Of a stretch of DNA of 64,000 nt, positions 10,070 through 20,929 are shown piece by piece (position 1 is the first letter of the stretch; every line of letters begins with the position of its first letter). Made by a program: the position numbers and the translations under genes. Under the pieces are notes generated by a model. That model ran no database searches and had not been told where the DNA came from. It saw nothing but the letters and a program-made list of their open reading frames with translations. The stretch is from Gracilaria domingensis (taxonomy: Eukaryota; Rhodophyta; Florideophyceae; Gracilariales; Gracilariaceae): contig VCMS01000099.1 of assembly GCA_022539475.1 (NCBI GenBank), positions 62,001 to 126,000 on the forward strand, written 5' to 3'.

Positions 10070-11221
10070 ATGAAGCTCAGAGTGTTCAGGTCTGTGCTTT
10101 CTACCGTTGCAGTCTTCGTGTGTGCCTTTGGCGCCGCCACTGTCGTCAGTCTGTTTGAGACGCTCAGTTTTTTGTTTGTGCGACCATTTTCTCTGGTTCT
10201 CCATCGACGAATCTGTCTTCGTTTCTCGCACGCGTTTTTCCTGCTCGCTCCGTTTCTTCTCGAGAAATGGTCCTCGATTAAGTTTCGCTCGTACGGCGAT
10301 GCAATCTCTCCAAAAGGCAGTTATCTAGCCGTCATCAATCACCACTCTGACATTGATTGGTTGCTGGGCTTGGCCTATGTCTCTCGTTTTCGCTATCCAT
10401 ATCCTGGTAACGCAAAGTCTGTTGTCAAGGCTTCGCTTGCCAAAGTGCCAATCTTTGGTCGCATTTTGCAATATGCTGAGTTCATGTTCATCACCCGTTC
10501 CTGGGCCGCCGATCGTGACCGCTTCCTGCGAGCGCTCAAGTCCCTCAGGGGGTATTCTTCCTCTGTTGCCCCGCTTTGGTTTGTTCTTTACCCTGAAGGA
10601 ACGCGACTAACTCCGGATAAGCTTCAACACTCTCAGCAGTATGCCATTTCCCGAGCTTTAAGACCTCATTCCAATGTACTGTTTCCGCGCTTCAAAGCGT
10701 TTGTGTCAATTGTATCCACGCTACGAGATGAATTTGATGGCATCGTGGATGCGACTTTTATGTTTGAAGGGAAACTGCCATCCATGAGAAACTCCTTGGC
10801 TGGAACTGATACCACAGTCGTTCATACACATCAGCGATTTTACCCGATGAGCGAGATTCCAGAAGAGAAGGCGGAGCTTGAGGCATGGCTCCTTAAAAGA
10901 TGGTACGAGAAGGATCAACTGGTGGCCGACTTCAAGCGTGATCCAAAATCCCTTGGCCCACAGCACGACAGCTGCATTCCCGCGGGCGAAACGCCCTCGC
11001 TCTTACCGTTTTATTCTCTCGTCGCTATCGCTGGTCTCCTGTCTGTAATCATCACTTTCGCATTCTCCAGAATACCGAATGGATTATCTCTTCTCGTTCT
11101 CTTCACTGCTCTCACCGTTGGACTTTCTGCACTATTCGTTTTGCTCAATATCAAGCCTTCCCGGAAAGGATCAAGCACTGGAACCGGCGCCAGAATGGAA
11201 GTCTCTAGGGTGAAATCTTGA
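10070..11221 (+). CDS. 1-acyl-sn-glycerol-3-phosphate acyltransferase (LPAT), ER membrane type
   Basis: This 383-residue frame from an ATG encodes a PlsC-family enzyme that adds a second acyl chain to lysophosphatidate, giving phosphatidate. The HX4D catalytic motif is NHHSDIDW (H91, D96) and the substrate-binding EGTR is LYPEGTRLT (E176-R179). An N-terminal hydrophobic stretch and two C-terminal hydrophobic segments (about residues 308-365) fit the eukaryotic AGPAT3/4/5 or LPAT2/3 subgroup, which is anchored in the endoplasmic reticulum. Length matches that subgroup (~380). The gene is convergent with phosphoglucomutase. Confidence in the family is high; assignment to an individual isoform is less certain. 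Confidence 0.9.
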   Translation: MKLRVFRSVLSTVAVFVCAFGAATVVSLFETLSFLFVRPFSLVLHRRICLRFSHAFFLLAPFLLEKWSSIKFRSYGDAISPKGSYLAVINHHSDIDWLLGLAYVSRFRYPYPGNAKSVVKASLAKVPIFGRILQYAEFMFITRSWAADRDRFLRALKSLRGYSSSVAPLWFVLYPEGTRLTPDKLQHSQQYAISRALRPHSNVLFPRFKAFVSIVSTLRDEFDGIVDATFMFEGKLPSMRNSLAGTDTTVVHTHQRFYPMSEIPEEKAELEAWLLKRWYEKDQLVADFKRDPKSLGPQHDSCIPAGETPSLLPFYSLVAIAGLLSVIITFAFSRIPNGLSLLVLFTALTVGLSALFVLLNIKPSRKGSSTGTGARMEVSRVKS

Positions 11222-11394
11222 CTCCTCTTTTTGTTTTGGTATCTATTCGACGAACATCTTTCAAAAATGATCCATTTCAAGGGTTGCTGACTTCTACGGA
11301 GTCAAGTAGATAGACTTGGAAGACATGCATAAATATCTGGATCTCGGCCGCAAATGTATTAACTTCAATGTATTGGCGCAAGCCCTCCCATTTT

Positions 11395-13257
11395 TTACGT
11401 AATCACAGTCGGGGCACTTCGACCCGTGAATTCCTCAATTCTTGTAAGCTTATGCACGACGTCTACGATATCCTGCATGACAACCTTGGGATCTTTGATT
11501 TTCATGTCTGGTGCCGGCGATTCGTACACTTCGAAGTATATTCGAATCGTTGCACCTGCCGATCCCGTACCGCTTAACCGGAACACAATACGGCCACCTT
11601 TTTTCAGTTCAACAATGATGCCTTGATTCGTCTCGGTTGAACCATCAACTGGATCTTTGTATTCAAACTCCCGCACTCTGAGTACTTCATCAAGGAGCGG
11701 AATTATACCATTTGCCATTCCCTGCAAGTTGATCATGAACAAGTCTGCATCTTTAGATTCCACGGCTTCATAATCATGACGTAAGTTGTAAGTACGCCCA
11801 TACTTCTTCCAGTGATTTAGAAGTATATCTCCCACGGTGACAAACCGTCCTATTTCTATATCACGGTTTTCAAATGCTAAGATGCTCAGCCAAGCTAGAA
11901 CAGCCCATATACCGTCTTTTTCCCGAATGTGATCCGAACTAGTCCCAAACGACTCCTCTCCACATATATTGATCTTTCCAGCATCCATTAAATTTGTAAA
12001 GTACTTCCATCCCGTGGGCGTGTAATACAAATGTACCCCTTTTTCCTCCGCAACTCTATCTAACGCTGACGCCGTCGGCATGGACCGTGCAACTCCTTTA
12101 AGCCCTTGTCGGGCAAAATATGGAATAGCTTTCGTCGCATAGTCCGCAATAATAGCTACGGAATCAGCTGGACTTACGAATACTCCTTGACCAAGGATCA
12201 TGTTCCGGTCACCATCACCGTCAGAGGCAGCGCCAAACTGAGGAGCCTCCGGATTCTTCTCAGGGTCCAAGGCTTCTACAAGTTCTGCAGCGTAAGTCAG
12301 GTTCGGGTCTGGATGTCCGCCCCCAAAGTCTTCCTTAGGTTCAGCATTTATGACAGATTGAGAACCAGCTCCGAGCTCAGTACCAAGTATAACCCGGGCG
12401 TACTCTCCAGTTGAAGCGTTCATGGCGTCAAAAAGCATAGAAAAGTCTGGCCGAGCAACCAAGGCTTTGAGAGCATCAAAGTCAAATATGGACTGCAGCA
12501 TCTTCAAGTAGTGGTCAACTGGATTGATCACCTCGACAACGAACGCTCCGTCAGCAAAGGACGTGACACCTTCGGTTGATAAATCAATATCAGACCCGAA
12601 ATCTGCAAGCTTGTACTGAGAGATCTTCTGAGTATGTTCAAAGATTAAATCTGTTAAGCCTTTCAAGGCAGGTGCCCCAGATTCCGTATTGTACTTTATC
12701 CCCCAGTCGCCATCTAGTCCAGCTGGATTGTGGCTAGCCGTAAGAATGATACCACCAAGCGCTTTGCAACTAGGAATTATTGCGGATGGGGTTGTAAATA
12801 GCGCATTTCTGCCAACGATAACGCGTGCAAAGCCATTCGCAGCAGCCATGCGCAAAATAGTTTGCGCAGCTGTCTTGTTATAGAAACGACCATCACCTCC
12901 GAGAACAAGTGTGCGACCAGATAGCACAGATGGACCACCTAGAGCATCGAACAGAGATTGAACCCAGTTTGGTAAAAAGGATGGATCAGAAAGGAGCACA
13001 GAAGTTTTTTTGCGCATGCCACTCGTCCCGGTAGTTTGTCCTGGTATAGGCTTTGTATCATAAGTAAGTATTGGCAGATCTGAGGATAGAACAGGCGCTG
13101 ACTTTTCTGATGGCTGACACATTCGAAAACGGGCTCTCGAGCTTCGCGCCCACCTTAGCCGTTCGTTACGCTTGACTCCCGTTCTGTGGGTAACAGCTTT
13201 CATTCCCTTGAAGCGTGACATCGGGAGAGGTGGTTGAAAACAACTAGAAGAATACAT
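11395..13257 (-). CDS. PGM: Phosphoglucomutase
   Basis: Interconverts glucose 1-phosphate and glucose 6-phosphate. All family blocks are present: TGTSGMRKK near the start of the core, the phosphoserine loop ILTASHNPAG followed by DGDWGIKYN, the metal loop DGDGDRN, the sugar-binding CGEESFGTSSDHIREKDG, and a phosphate-binding RLSGTGSAGATIR. The frame is open to 13440, but the first ATG is at 13257, giving 620 residues. That leaves roughly 80 residues ahead of the core, basic and Ser/Arg-rich, which could be a plastid or other targeting leader. Starts at two later Met codons would give a near-cytosolic length (~560). No introns or breaks are seen. Confidence 0.95.
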   Translation of the reverse strand: MYSSSCFQPPLPMSRFKGMKAVTHRTGVKRNERLRWARSSRARFRMCQPSEKSAPVLSSDLPILTYDTKPIPGQTTGTSGMRKKTSVLLSDPSFLPNWVQSLFDALGGPSVLSGRTLVLGGDGRFYNKTAAQTILRMAAANGFARVIVGRNALFTTPSAIIPSCKALGGIILTASHNPAGLDGDWGIKYNTESGAPALKGLTDLIFEHTQKISQYKLADFGSDIDLSTEGVTSFADGAFVVEVINPVDHYLKMLQSIFDFDALKALVARPDFSMLFDAMNASTGEYARVILGTELGAGSQSVINAEPKEDFGGGHPDPNLTYAAELVEALDPEKNPEAPQFGAASDGDGDRNMILGQGVFVSPADSVAIIADYATKAIPYFARQGLKGVARSMPTASALDRVAEEKGVHLYYTPTGWKYFTNLMDAGKINICGEESFGTSSDHIREKDGIWAVLAWLSILAFENRDIEIGRFVTVGDILLNHWKKYGRTYNLRHDYEAVESKDADLFMINLQGMANGIIPLLDEVLRVREFEYKDPVDGSTETNQGIIVELKKGGRIVFRLSGTGSAGATIRIYFEVYESPAPDMKIKDPKVVMQDIVDVVHKLTRIEEFTGRSAPTVIT

Positions 13258-14014
13258 GCTGCTCGAAAATGGGGGAGATGACTTCCTGAGTACGTTGAAA
13301 AACGAAATCGAAATGCCTCGCAGTAGATTCAGACTGTGTGACTCCTTGATTAGGGAACCGCTGTGGAAGTCTTCAGAGCGAGAAGAGATAACCCCGTTAT
13401 GGAATGAGATGGGTGAATTTTGGATGGTGGTGCCTTGCAACTATGCTTTTATCCTTATCCAACATTACATGGAAGAGTTCATGTGAAGAAAATAAATCCC
13501 GGAGAGGAAATGCAATGCGCTATCCCTTTCGCTTAAGGCGAGATGGGTTGTTGGAGAACTAGCATAGACACGGAGTTAGCCTTCTACCTTCGTACCTTTG
13601 CCGGGAGAACAAAAGGAGGTGTGCGTGAGGGAATTTGGCACCAGTTTGGCGCCAAATTCGGCGGTCTTGATTTGATCCGTTTTCTGCTTTACGAATTTGA
13701 CTTCCAGCGGCGTCGAGTAACACGCGTCAACAGGTGTGTCCAAGCACACAAGAAACTTGAGCCTCCGTCCGCCGCCGCCCGCGATGACGCCATTGCCGCC
13801 AGAGGTGAAACGAACGTTGCAACGTCCTTCAGCACTGTGACCACCGCCGCCGGCTTCGCCACCGCTGGCGCGGCAGCCATCATGACTTGATAATCACGTC
13901 ATCGGTACGGCAGCCACTGACTCACGAACCATCTCTGGTACAAACCGCTTCATCATTCACATTCACCATCACCATCGATGCGCCTTTCACATGTTCTTCT
14001 CTGTCGCTCGACCA
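13258..14014. other. Intergenic, no supported gene
   Basis: About 750 bp. A plus-strand frame at 13543-13890 (115 codons, Ala/Thr-rich end) has no recognisable motif, and I do not call it a gene. The region should include the phosphoglucomutase promoter. Confidence 0.45.
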
Positions 14015-15460
14015 TCACAGCTCGCGTATCCATCGCTCGAAGACGCCGCGCATACCAGCCGCACACAGTCCACAAGTCTCCGCGCGTCTGCAAGCAGCCT
14101 CCGCATTCCTCAGCAGTGCCTCGCGTTGTCTAGCATTGTCGTCATCACGGTGATCGCGCAGTGTCATGTTCTCCATCCACACAGAGTGTAGGCCTATGTC
14201 GACGGCGCTTTTCGAAAGCGCCGCCATTGTGGTTGGAACCGCGCTTAAGAAAGCGTTCGTCACATACTGATCCAATACAGCGACGCTGCGCACCTGTCTT
14301 GGCAGCGAAACGTGCTTGAGCGCGCCGAACACCGTCGCACTCGTTGCCAGTACGCGCACCTCCTTCACGGCAGCTGCCACCAACGCCGCGGCCGTCGCCG
14401 CCGCGCGCGCGTCCTTTGCGCTACAATGCGGTGACAACGCTACCAGCAGCGTGTCGATGCGTCCTTGATATTCATAACAAACCACATTTGTGGCAAAGAG
14501 AGAAATCCATTTACCGCCATCGCTCATCAAAGTGTTTGCCGTTGACACACAGTCCAACACCACCGTGAGGACGGGTCTCAAGATACGTCCTCGCCGCATC
14601 GGCGTCATCGGTAACAGCCCGTAGGGACTCTTCAAGGCGTACTTTAACCAGTCTCTTATCAACGTCGTCTTCCTGAAGAAGCTGTCATCACGTTCCATCT
14701 CCGTCGTACTTTCGTGTATCAAGTGCAGCATACATCGAGCGTCAAACAGACGCTCAGAGTGCCCTATCTGCATCGGTACGCGAAAAATGTCCTCTGGCGG
14801 TAGATGCCATGCATACGGGAAACGCTTCGATCCACCTTCGCCGGCCCAAACGACGTCCGCTCTCGTGCAGGCGCGCATCCATTGTGTCCACATCCTGTAC
14901 AACATTTGTGCCGCATCTCCCGATACGCGCAACATTTGCAGTCTCCTCGGCAAAAACGCAGCGTCATCTAACGTGGACATTGTATGTTGGTGCGGTAGCA
15001 CGATAGATAGTGAATCTAGACGACGTGCCACTTCCTTCGGCACCGTCACACCGCCTGGAACGTCCACGAACCAAAGCTCCTTTAGCGCGCAACATCGCTG
15101 CAGCAGTGTCAACACCGCTTGTAACTGGTCGCGTTGTAAAACGCCCAGCCGTACCGTGCGCAGCGTGCTGAGTGACGTTTGGTGGCTGCGCAGCGTGAGC
15201 AACGCGCCTTGCACGACGTCGTCGGGCATGGTGCTCACCACATCACCTAGTGCATTGTTCTCCAACAACATGCGCGTGGTCGCGCTCGTTGCATTCGAAC
15301 TGTTCTTGGTCAAGGCGTACAATTTCCGGCAAGTGGTTGCCAAATTCCAAACGTCGCGAAAGTTTTGTGAGTTGTGCGTACCATCGTGCGCTATCAGCGC
15401 GTGCAGCACGCGCAGCAGCACTTCATCGGGGAGGTGCAACAAGCGCTGGGTGCACATCAT
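14015..15460 (-). CDS. F-box-like protein with LRR-like body
   Basis: 481 residues from an ATG. The N-terminal ~50 residues read as an F-box: LLHLPDEVLLRVLHALI, then a spacer and VWNLATTCRKLYALT, matching the L-P-x-E-(I/V)-L...C-(R/K)-x-(L/F) pattern. F-box proteins are known to bridge targets to SKP1-CUL1 ubiquitin ligases. The rest has periodic Leu-rich stretches (for example LRTVRLGVLQRDQLQAVLTLL) that may be irregular leucine-rich repeats. The C-terminal part is not recognised. No signal peptide or membrane segment. The substrate is unknown. Confidence 0.65.
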   Translation of the reverse strand: MMCTQRLLHLPDEVLLRVLHALIAHDGTHNSQNFRDVWNLATTCRKLYALTKNSSNATSATTRMLLENNALGDVVSTMPDDVVQGALLTLRSHQTSLSTLRTVRLGVLQRDQLQAVLTLLQRCCALKELWFVDVPGGVTVPKEVARRLDSLSIVLPHQHTMSTLDDAAFLPRRLQMLRVSGDAAQMLYRMWTQWMRACTRADVVWAGEGGSKRFPYAWHLPPEDIFRVPMQIGHSERLFDARCMLHLIHESTTEMERDDSFFRKTTLIRDWLKYALKSPYGLLPMTPMRRGRILRPVLTVVLDCVSTANTLMSDGGKWISLFATNVVCYEYQGRIDTLLVALSPHCSAKDARAAATAAALVAAAVKEVRVLATSATVFGALKHVSLPRQVRSVAVLDQYVTNAFLSAVPTTMAALSKSAVDIGLHSVWMENMTLRDHRDDDNARQREALLRNAEAACRRAETCGLCAAGMRGVFERWIREL

Positions 15461-16060
15461 GGCCGTATGCTCTCACGGTGCATTGATTTCGAGTCTGGTT
15501 AGCTCCAGAAATAGGCCACTCTTGTAGAACGTGAATACCTGTGCAGCACGGAATGTGAAAGAGTAATGAACAAGGTAGCAGACCTCTTCTAAAGGAGGTG
15601 ATATTATCTTCCAGGGAATTCTGGCAGAGTTTGAAGATTCTTCAAATTTGTTGATCGACTGCTGGCGTTCCCGTCGAGCCGCCAAGTTCCGCGAAGTGCC
15701 GCCCTTCAGCAACCCCGGCACACCTCCTCGAAGTCGAACAAGGTACATCGCTCGGGGCGCCTTGCCTGCTTTCCGATTCCGCAGACACAAAGGCCCGGCT
15801 GTCAAACTCGTTTCGCAGCTCCAGCTCAACGTGGCCGCTGTGGCTGTTTCGCTGCATGCCTTAGCGCTTGACTACGCTTGTCGCCGTTTTTCGTCCGTCA
15901 GCCGTTCGCGGTCGCTCCCCTTTTCCGCCGTGTACTTTTTCCTCATGTCGCTCCACACCCATCGAACATTCGCGAAGCATCCGGCCAGGTGGTTCATTGC
16001 TTCAGCATCGTAGCGCATTTCACGCTCACTTCAATGCTTCATGGTTGTCAACCGATGTGC
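15461..16060. other. Intergenic, no supported gene
   Basis: About 600 bp between the start of the F-box gene and the end of the Sel1-repeat gene, both on the minus strand. Overlapping plus-strand frames in 15648-16092 lack motifs. Nothing further is seen. Confidence 0.5.
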
Positions 16061-19000
16061 TCACAGTGCTGACGCATTCTCGACCCCACTAACCCCAGTG
16101 TCAATACGTTCAACGTAGCGCTCCACCTCCGCTGCCAGCGCCTCGTCCGCTTCGAACTCTTCACAACCGTTCTTGAGCATCGCAACAAACCTTTGCGCAC
16201 TCACTCCGCAGCACCAAATCGTACGCCTCAAGATCAACTCTGACAACTGTTCGTCCTTTTCCACCCCCTCGCCGCTTGCGAACATCCGGAACAGCGACAT
16301 CATGGAGTATCTTGCGTCTCCGCTCACTTCCCATTCTTTCCCTTCCTCAAGCAGATGTTTTGCGCGATCGGCATCCTTGGGCACCCTTTGAGCTCCAGAT
16401 ATGAGCAGATGAGCCAGCCTGTACACGGAATCGCCATGACAACCGTGTTCTATCGCGCTTTCGTACAGACTGACAGCTCGCTGCTCATCAACATCCAACC
16501 GCTGTGATCCGCTTTCCAACAAAACTGCCAGGTTGTACATCGCATCAACGTGAATTCCTTCGACGATAGCTCTCTCGTAGAAATGCGCAGCTCTCTCTGG
16601 GTCAGCTTCAACCCCTTCCGCACCGTCTCTCAGCAGATTAGCCAGCATGTACATTGCATCAACATCATCGCCATGTCTGATTGCCTGATCGTATAACTCT
16701 GCGGCTCTCCTTGCGTCAGGCTCAACTCCATGTGCGCCACTCTCCAGCAGAACGGCCAGATTATACATGGCCCAAACATGACAACTATCTTTGATCGCTA
16801 GCTCGTACAACTCCACAGCTTTCTTCGCGTCTGCCTCAATCCCTTCCACACCATCCTCCAACAAAACCGCCATGTTGTACATTGCCCAAACATGATTGCC
16901 ATGTTCAATTGCTTGTCCGTACAACTGTATCGCTCTCTTCGTGTCCGCTTCGACTCCTTCTGCTCCATTCTCTAACAAAACACCAAGGTTGTACATTGCA
17001 TCAACGTGCCCCCCATGTTCTATTGCTTTTTCGTACAACTCCATTGCTCTCTTCACGTCAGACTCAACTCCTTCTGCTCCTTTCCCCAAGAGAAGTGCGA
17101 GGTTGTACATTGCGTTAACATGGCTTCCCCGCTTGATTGCTTGTTCGTATAACTCAACAGCCCTATTCGTGTCGGGCTCAATCCCTTCAGCTCCATCTTC
17201 TAACAGAAGAGCCAGATTGTACATCGCGTCAACGTCGCTACCGTCCTCAACAACCTGTTCGTGCAACTCCGCTGCTTCTTGTGCATCATATTCAAAAGTT
17301 TTTTCGGCTTGATCCCTCGATGACTTAGCTGAGTTTTGTTTTCTCTTACCCTTACTCCCATCCTTGATCACGCGTTCGTATAACGACATTGCTCTCTTTG
17401 CATCAGCCTCCACCCCGTCTGCTCCGTTGTGCAATAACACAGCAAGCCTGTTTACTGCGTACCCGACACTATCACTGTCAATAACCATTGACCACAACAA
17501 TGATGTTCTTCTCGTATTCTTTTTCGCTCTTTTAGCTGCATGGTCAGTAATCGCAGTACACTTCTCTACTTGCTTGGCGTGATTCCCTTGGGCGATGCGG
17601 TTCATCCATGTCCGTAACTTTGTTGCTCTCGGCACCTTCTCAGTGCCATCCTTCGTCCCATTACTATAAACAGCTCTTCTTCTCTTTCTCCATTGTCTTC
17701 TGTCCCACCCAACTTCCTCGCTCACGCTCTCCCTTTCCTTTTTCCATTCGCAAGTAATCATTTCCAGTATTTCTTTTCTCGTGCGGTGGTTCTCCGTACT
17801 CAACATCGTTCCAGGTACTTCGTGTAGGCCATTGTTCGCCCATTCATACTCCTCATTTTTCCAACGTGACTGTCTGTCTTCCATTACCAACATAAAGCGC
17901 TCAAACAAAATAAGACCAACGTAACTGGTGCTCCCACACACTTCGATCAATCTTTGCAACATTCCCGTCACCCTTTTGTCCTCTACCCCAAGATCAAGAG
18001 TCAAGCATGTCAACAGAACACATCCAATCTCATGTGCTTCCTCTTTTGTTCCACTTGAGGCGTCAATTATCTCCTCACACATGCCAGCCACCAAATCCTC
18101 TACTTCCTTCTCTTTTCCCTCCGCTATTCTCAATTCTCCATTCTTCAAAGTCATGCTCACTCCCAAATACGTTTGCAAGAGCCCGACCGCTTCTAGTACT
18201 CTCCTTACCGTCGTACGTTCTCCCATCAACACCTTAACATACTTCTTCATCGCCTCTCCCATCCCGTACTCTGTTGCCGCAATCTCAAGCAATGTAAGAG
18301 CCTCAGCTTCTTCGAATCTCTCTGACAGGGTGACAAGATTTCTTCCCACATCTTCTGAATGGTTTAACTTCCCTGCACTCTTCTCATCAAAAGCTTTATG
18401 CTCCAAACGTTCTTCGATTATTGCGCATGAATGTTGCAGAACAGCCTCTCTCGCGTGATTGTAACACACACTCTTAACCTTCCACAAAGGAAGATTCGCC
18501 ACATTAACCATTTCCTTCGCAGTACTGTATCCGGCTTCTTTCTTACCTTCAACTTTCAGTTCCTGTAGAAATCCTTTGCTTTCCAGCTCAAACCGACATA
18601 TTCCAGTCCGAAATACACTCCATTCTTTCCAAGTTTCAAAACTTCTCCCGGTAATCGTTTTGAAACTCACAATGTTATTCTCAGTTCGGCTTTCAGAATT
18701 ATCGTGAGAAAAGTTTGAATCGACTATTTCTGCACCATCAATCCCCATCTCGTCTTGCCATTCCAATGTTCCTTCCAAACGTCCAGCGAAAGATTCCCGC
18801 CACCATTTCCATTTAAACGAAATCTCTTCTTCTTCCCAAAGCAGCCTAGATCTCCACTTCCGCTTTCCTCCGATAGTTATCCTCACCCCAACCTTTTGCA
18901 CTCCGCACATCACTGTAACATCCATTTCAATTGATTTTATTCTCTCTTCTGCTCCAAATCCGATACGAGTCTCGTTTTTCCTGTCTTCCACGGCAGCAAC

Positions 19001-20917
19001 CCCATCATATGCCCTCAATCTCACATTCAATCCCGGAAATGATAGAATCAAAAGAATGGCAACTGCATGTCCCCTCTCGTCCACTCCCCACGAATCTTCT
19101 TTTTTCAACTTTGTCTCAAACCATGTTTGTACTTCCCATATCATTCGAGTTTGTACTCTTCGTTGCGTCAACATCGATATTCTACTTCGTGCCTCCAGGC
19201 ACAACTCAAGCTCCTCGCTTGGTTCGAATATGAACTCAAACTCACGGTCTCCTTTATTGCAGCTCTTCACCCCTTCAAACAAAGCGTCTCCAGTTTTCCC
19301 GGCCTGCTCTCTCACCCATCTTCCAATCTCACTCCGTACCGATTCCATCCGGTACCCCATGAAAGTTACGAATGTGTCCATATACCCGTATCTCTCATTT
19401 CTGTCCGCAACGCGACGCCCCAAACGCCGTTTTGTAAGCTCCCGATGAACTTTCCGAATTCTCAATCCCTCTCCCTCTTCACTCCCACCATCTCCATTCG
19501 AATCATACAAGTCCTCCAGCATGATCACATCTTCTCTCCTTCCGAGACATATACGTTCCCATTCACCATTCAGACTCTCAACTAAAAATTCTATTTGCTC
19601 CCCAATGACCAAGCTCAGCCATACATCTATGAGTTCGCCTACTTTCGTTACAAGACGGTTGCTTTCCGACCTCAACGAGATGACGTTTCTCAACATCGGT
19701 ATACTACATACCAGCCTTCCTTCAAACCCCCTTTTCGTATCCATCCCAATCTGCGCATACAAACTCCGCACGCCTTCTTTACTCTCCCTGTTTCCAACTT
19801 CAACGCGCCCACACACTTCACAGTTTTGGGTAACTTCTTTGCTGTCTCTTGTTATGTTTTCGGTCTCTTCTTTGGTACCCTCACAACGTCGCCCAATGTG
19901 CAGTATAATCGTCAGCCACTCCAACATGTTCACGTCAAACTTCTCCATCTCTTCTGCAAAAGTATACCGTACAGGGAGTTCGCCAATAAACTCCTTCATC
20001 ACGCCTTTGTAATCTTTATATCCGATCCTTCCCTCTTTCCTTGCACCCAATCTCCATCTTGACTCGTCCCATTGACTACCACCATACGGCAGACACTCCC
20101 CGCTCTTTGCCGCATCTGTCAGAAGTTCTTGTTTCACGACTCGCCCATCACTCATATCCGATTCATCTTCCCACACATACCACAGCATCGGACTCATTCC
20201 TTTCCTCTGTCCCCCTTCTGTCCATAGATGCATTGCGGCAGATCCTACCACTTCCGCTCCAAAATATCTTCCTCGCAGATCATATCGATCTCTCGCACTC
20301 AAAGTTTCTTCTTCTGTTGCTTCTGGTTCGATTGTGACGTCAAACTCTTTCATCCACTTTTGCATTCCCTGCGACACAAATACACAGCTCCAGCGAATCC
20401 ACAGTTCTACACTTTCCAATGCAACTTGTTTCACATTTTTGCCACCCCCCTTCCCAATCGCCTGTCTCATCCACTCCAGTGCAACTGCTCCAAAGAACGT
20501 GATCCATCGCCAACAAGTCTTCAAAGGGGCTATCAATGTCAAATCCTCGTCACCGCCCTTCAAAAGGGTGAGATCTCCAAACATTAAGTAGCTACGAGCA
20601 TCCCCATGAGTGATTACATTGTCGATAATCTTTTCATTCACGAGTATCTCGTCCGATATCTCTGCGCTACTCCACTTTTCCCACTTCTTCTTTCTCTTCA
20701 AACGACGTTCCTCCGCGAGACAATACTCAATACCCACGGCGTTCAACGCATCGATTGATTTTTGGGCCCAATGTCGGAACTCGTGCAACTGCCACAGCCC
20801 CCATATTGTTCGCACTCCAATCACGGCCGCCAAGAAGGCCGCAACACCCGACGCACTCATCTCCGAGTACTCGCCCGCCTTGCCTTGCACCACGCTGTAC
20901 ACAATGATGTACCCCAT
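16061..20917 (-). CDS. Giant Sel1-repeat membrane protein
   Basis: An ATG at 20917 gives ~1618 residues. The first ~45 residues hold a hydrophobic segment (SGVAAFLAAVIGVRTIWG), so the protein is probably membrane-anchored. The middle ~1000 residues are acidic/basic, helix-rich and not recognised. The C-terminal ~400 residues form about nine to ten Sel1-like/TPR-type repeats of 36 residues, with the pattern A-M-Y-N-L-A-x-L-L-x-x-G-A-x-G-V-x-x-D-x-x-R-A, seen at DNA level as a 108-bp period across about 16.5-17.5 kb. Such repeats are known as protein-protein scaffolds. Immediately upstream, the same frame continues beyond a single TAG into another membrane segment (see separate entry), so the real N-terminus is uncertain. 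Confidence 0.88.
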   Translation of the reverse strand: MGYIIVYSVVQGKAGEYSEMSASGVAAFLAAVIGVRTIWGLWQLHEFRHWAQKSIDALNAVGIEYCLAEERRLKRKKKWEKWSSAEISDEILVNEKIIDNVITHGDARSYLMFGDLTLLKGGDEDLTLIAPLKTCWRWITFFGAVALEWMRQAIGKGGGKNVKQVALESVELWIRWSCVFVSQGMQKWMKEFDVTIEPEATEEETLSARDRYDLRGRYFGAEVVGSAAMHLWTEGGQRKGMSPMLWYVWEDESDMSDGRVVKQELLTDAAKSGECLPYGGSQWDESRWRLGARKEGRIGYKDYKGVMKEFIGELPVRYTFAEEMEKFDVNMLEWLTIILHIGRRCEGTKEETENITRDSKEVTQNCEVCGRVEVGNRESKEGVRSLYAQIGMDTKRGFEGRLVCSIPMLRNVISLRSESNRLVTKVGELIDVWLSLVIGEQIEFLVESLNGEWERICLGRREDVIMLEDLYDSNGDGGSEEGEGLRIRKVHRELTKRRLGRRVADRNERYGYMDTFVTFMGYRMESVRSEIGRWVREQAGKTGDALFEGVKSCNKGDREFEFIFEPSEELELCLEARSRISMLTQRRVQTRMIWEVQTWFETKLKKEDSWGVDERGHAVAILLILSFPGLNVRLRAYDGVAAVEDRKNETRIGFGAEERIKSIEMDVTVMCGVQKVGVRITIGGKRKWRSRLLWEEEEISFKWKWWRESFAGRLEGTLEWQDEMGIDGAEIVDSNFSHDNSESRTENNIVSFKTITGRSFETWKEWSVFRTGICRFELESKGFLQELKVEGKKEAGYSTAKEMVNVANLPLWKVKSVCYNHAREAVLQHSCAIIEERLEHKAFDEKSAGKLNHSEDVGRNLVTLSERFEEAEALTLLEIAATEYGMGEAMKKYVKVLMGERTTVRRVLEAVGLLQTYLGVSMTLKNGELRIAEGKEKEVEDLVAGMCEEIIDASSGTKEEAHEIGCVLLTCLTLDLGVEDKRVTGMLQRLIEVCGSTSYVGLILFERFMLVMEDRQSRWKNEEYEWANNGLHEVPGTMLSTENHRTRKEILEMITCEWKKERESVSEEVGWDRRQWRKRRRAVYSNGTKDGTEKVPRATKLRTWMNRIAQGNHAKQVEKCTAITDHAAKRAKKNTRRTSLLWSMVIDSDSVGYAVNRLAVLLHNGADGVEADAKRAMSLYERVIKDGSKGKRKQNSAKSSRDQAEKTFEYDAQEAAELHEQVVEDGSDVDAMYNLALLLEDGAEGIEPDTNRAVELYEQAIKRGSHVNAMYNLALLLGKGAEGVESDVKRAMELYEKAIEHGGHVDAMYNLGVLLENGAEGVEADTKRAIQLYGQAIEHGNHVWAMYNMAVLLEDGVEGIEADAKKAVELYELAIKDSCHVWAMYNLAVLLESGAHGVEPDARRAAELYDQAIRHGDDVDAMYMLANLLRDGAEGVEADPERAAHFYERAIVEGIHVDAMYNLAVLLESGSQRLDVDEQRAVSLYESAIEHGCHGDSVYRLAHLLISGAQRVPKDADRAKHLLEEGKEWEVSGDARYSMMSLFRMFASGEGVEKDEQLSELILRRTIWCCGVSAQRFVAMLKNGCEEFEADEALAAEVERYVERIDTGVSGVENASAL

Positions 20918-20929
20918 GGGCACAAACGT

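Noticed and set aside
9162-10231. Overlapping Arg/Ala/Cys-rich frames on both strands
   Set aside because: Products of CG-rich, repetitive promoter DNA; no domains and mutually exclusive.
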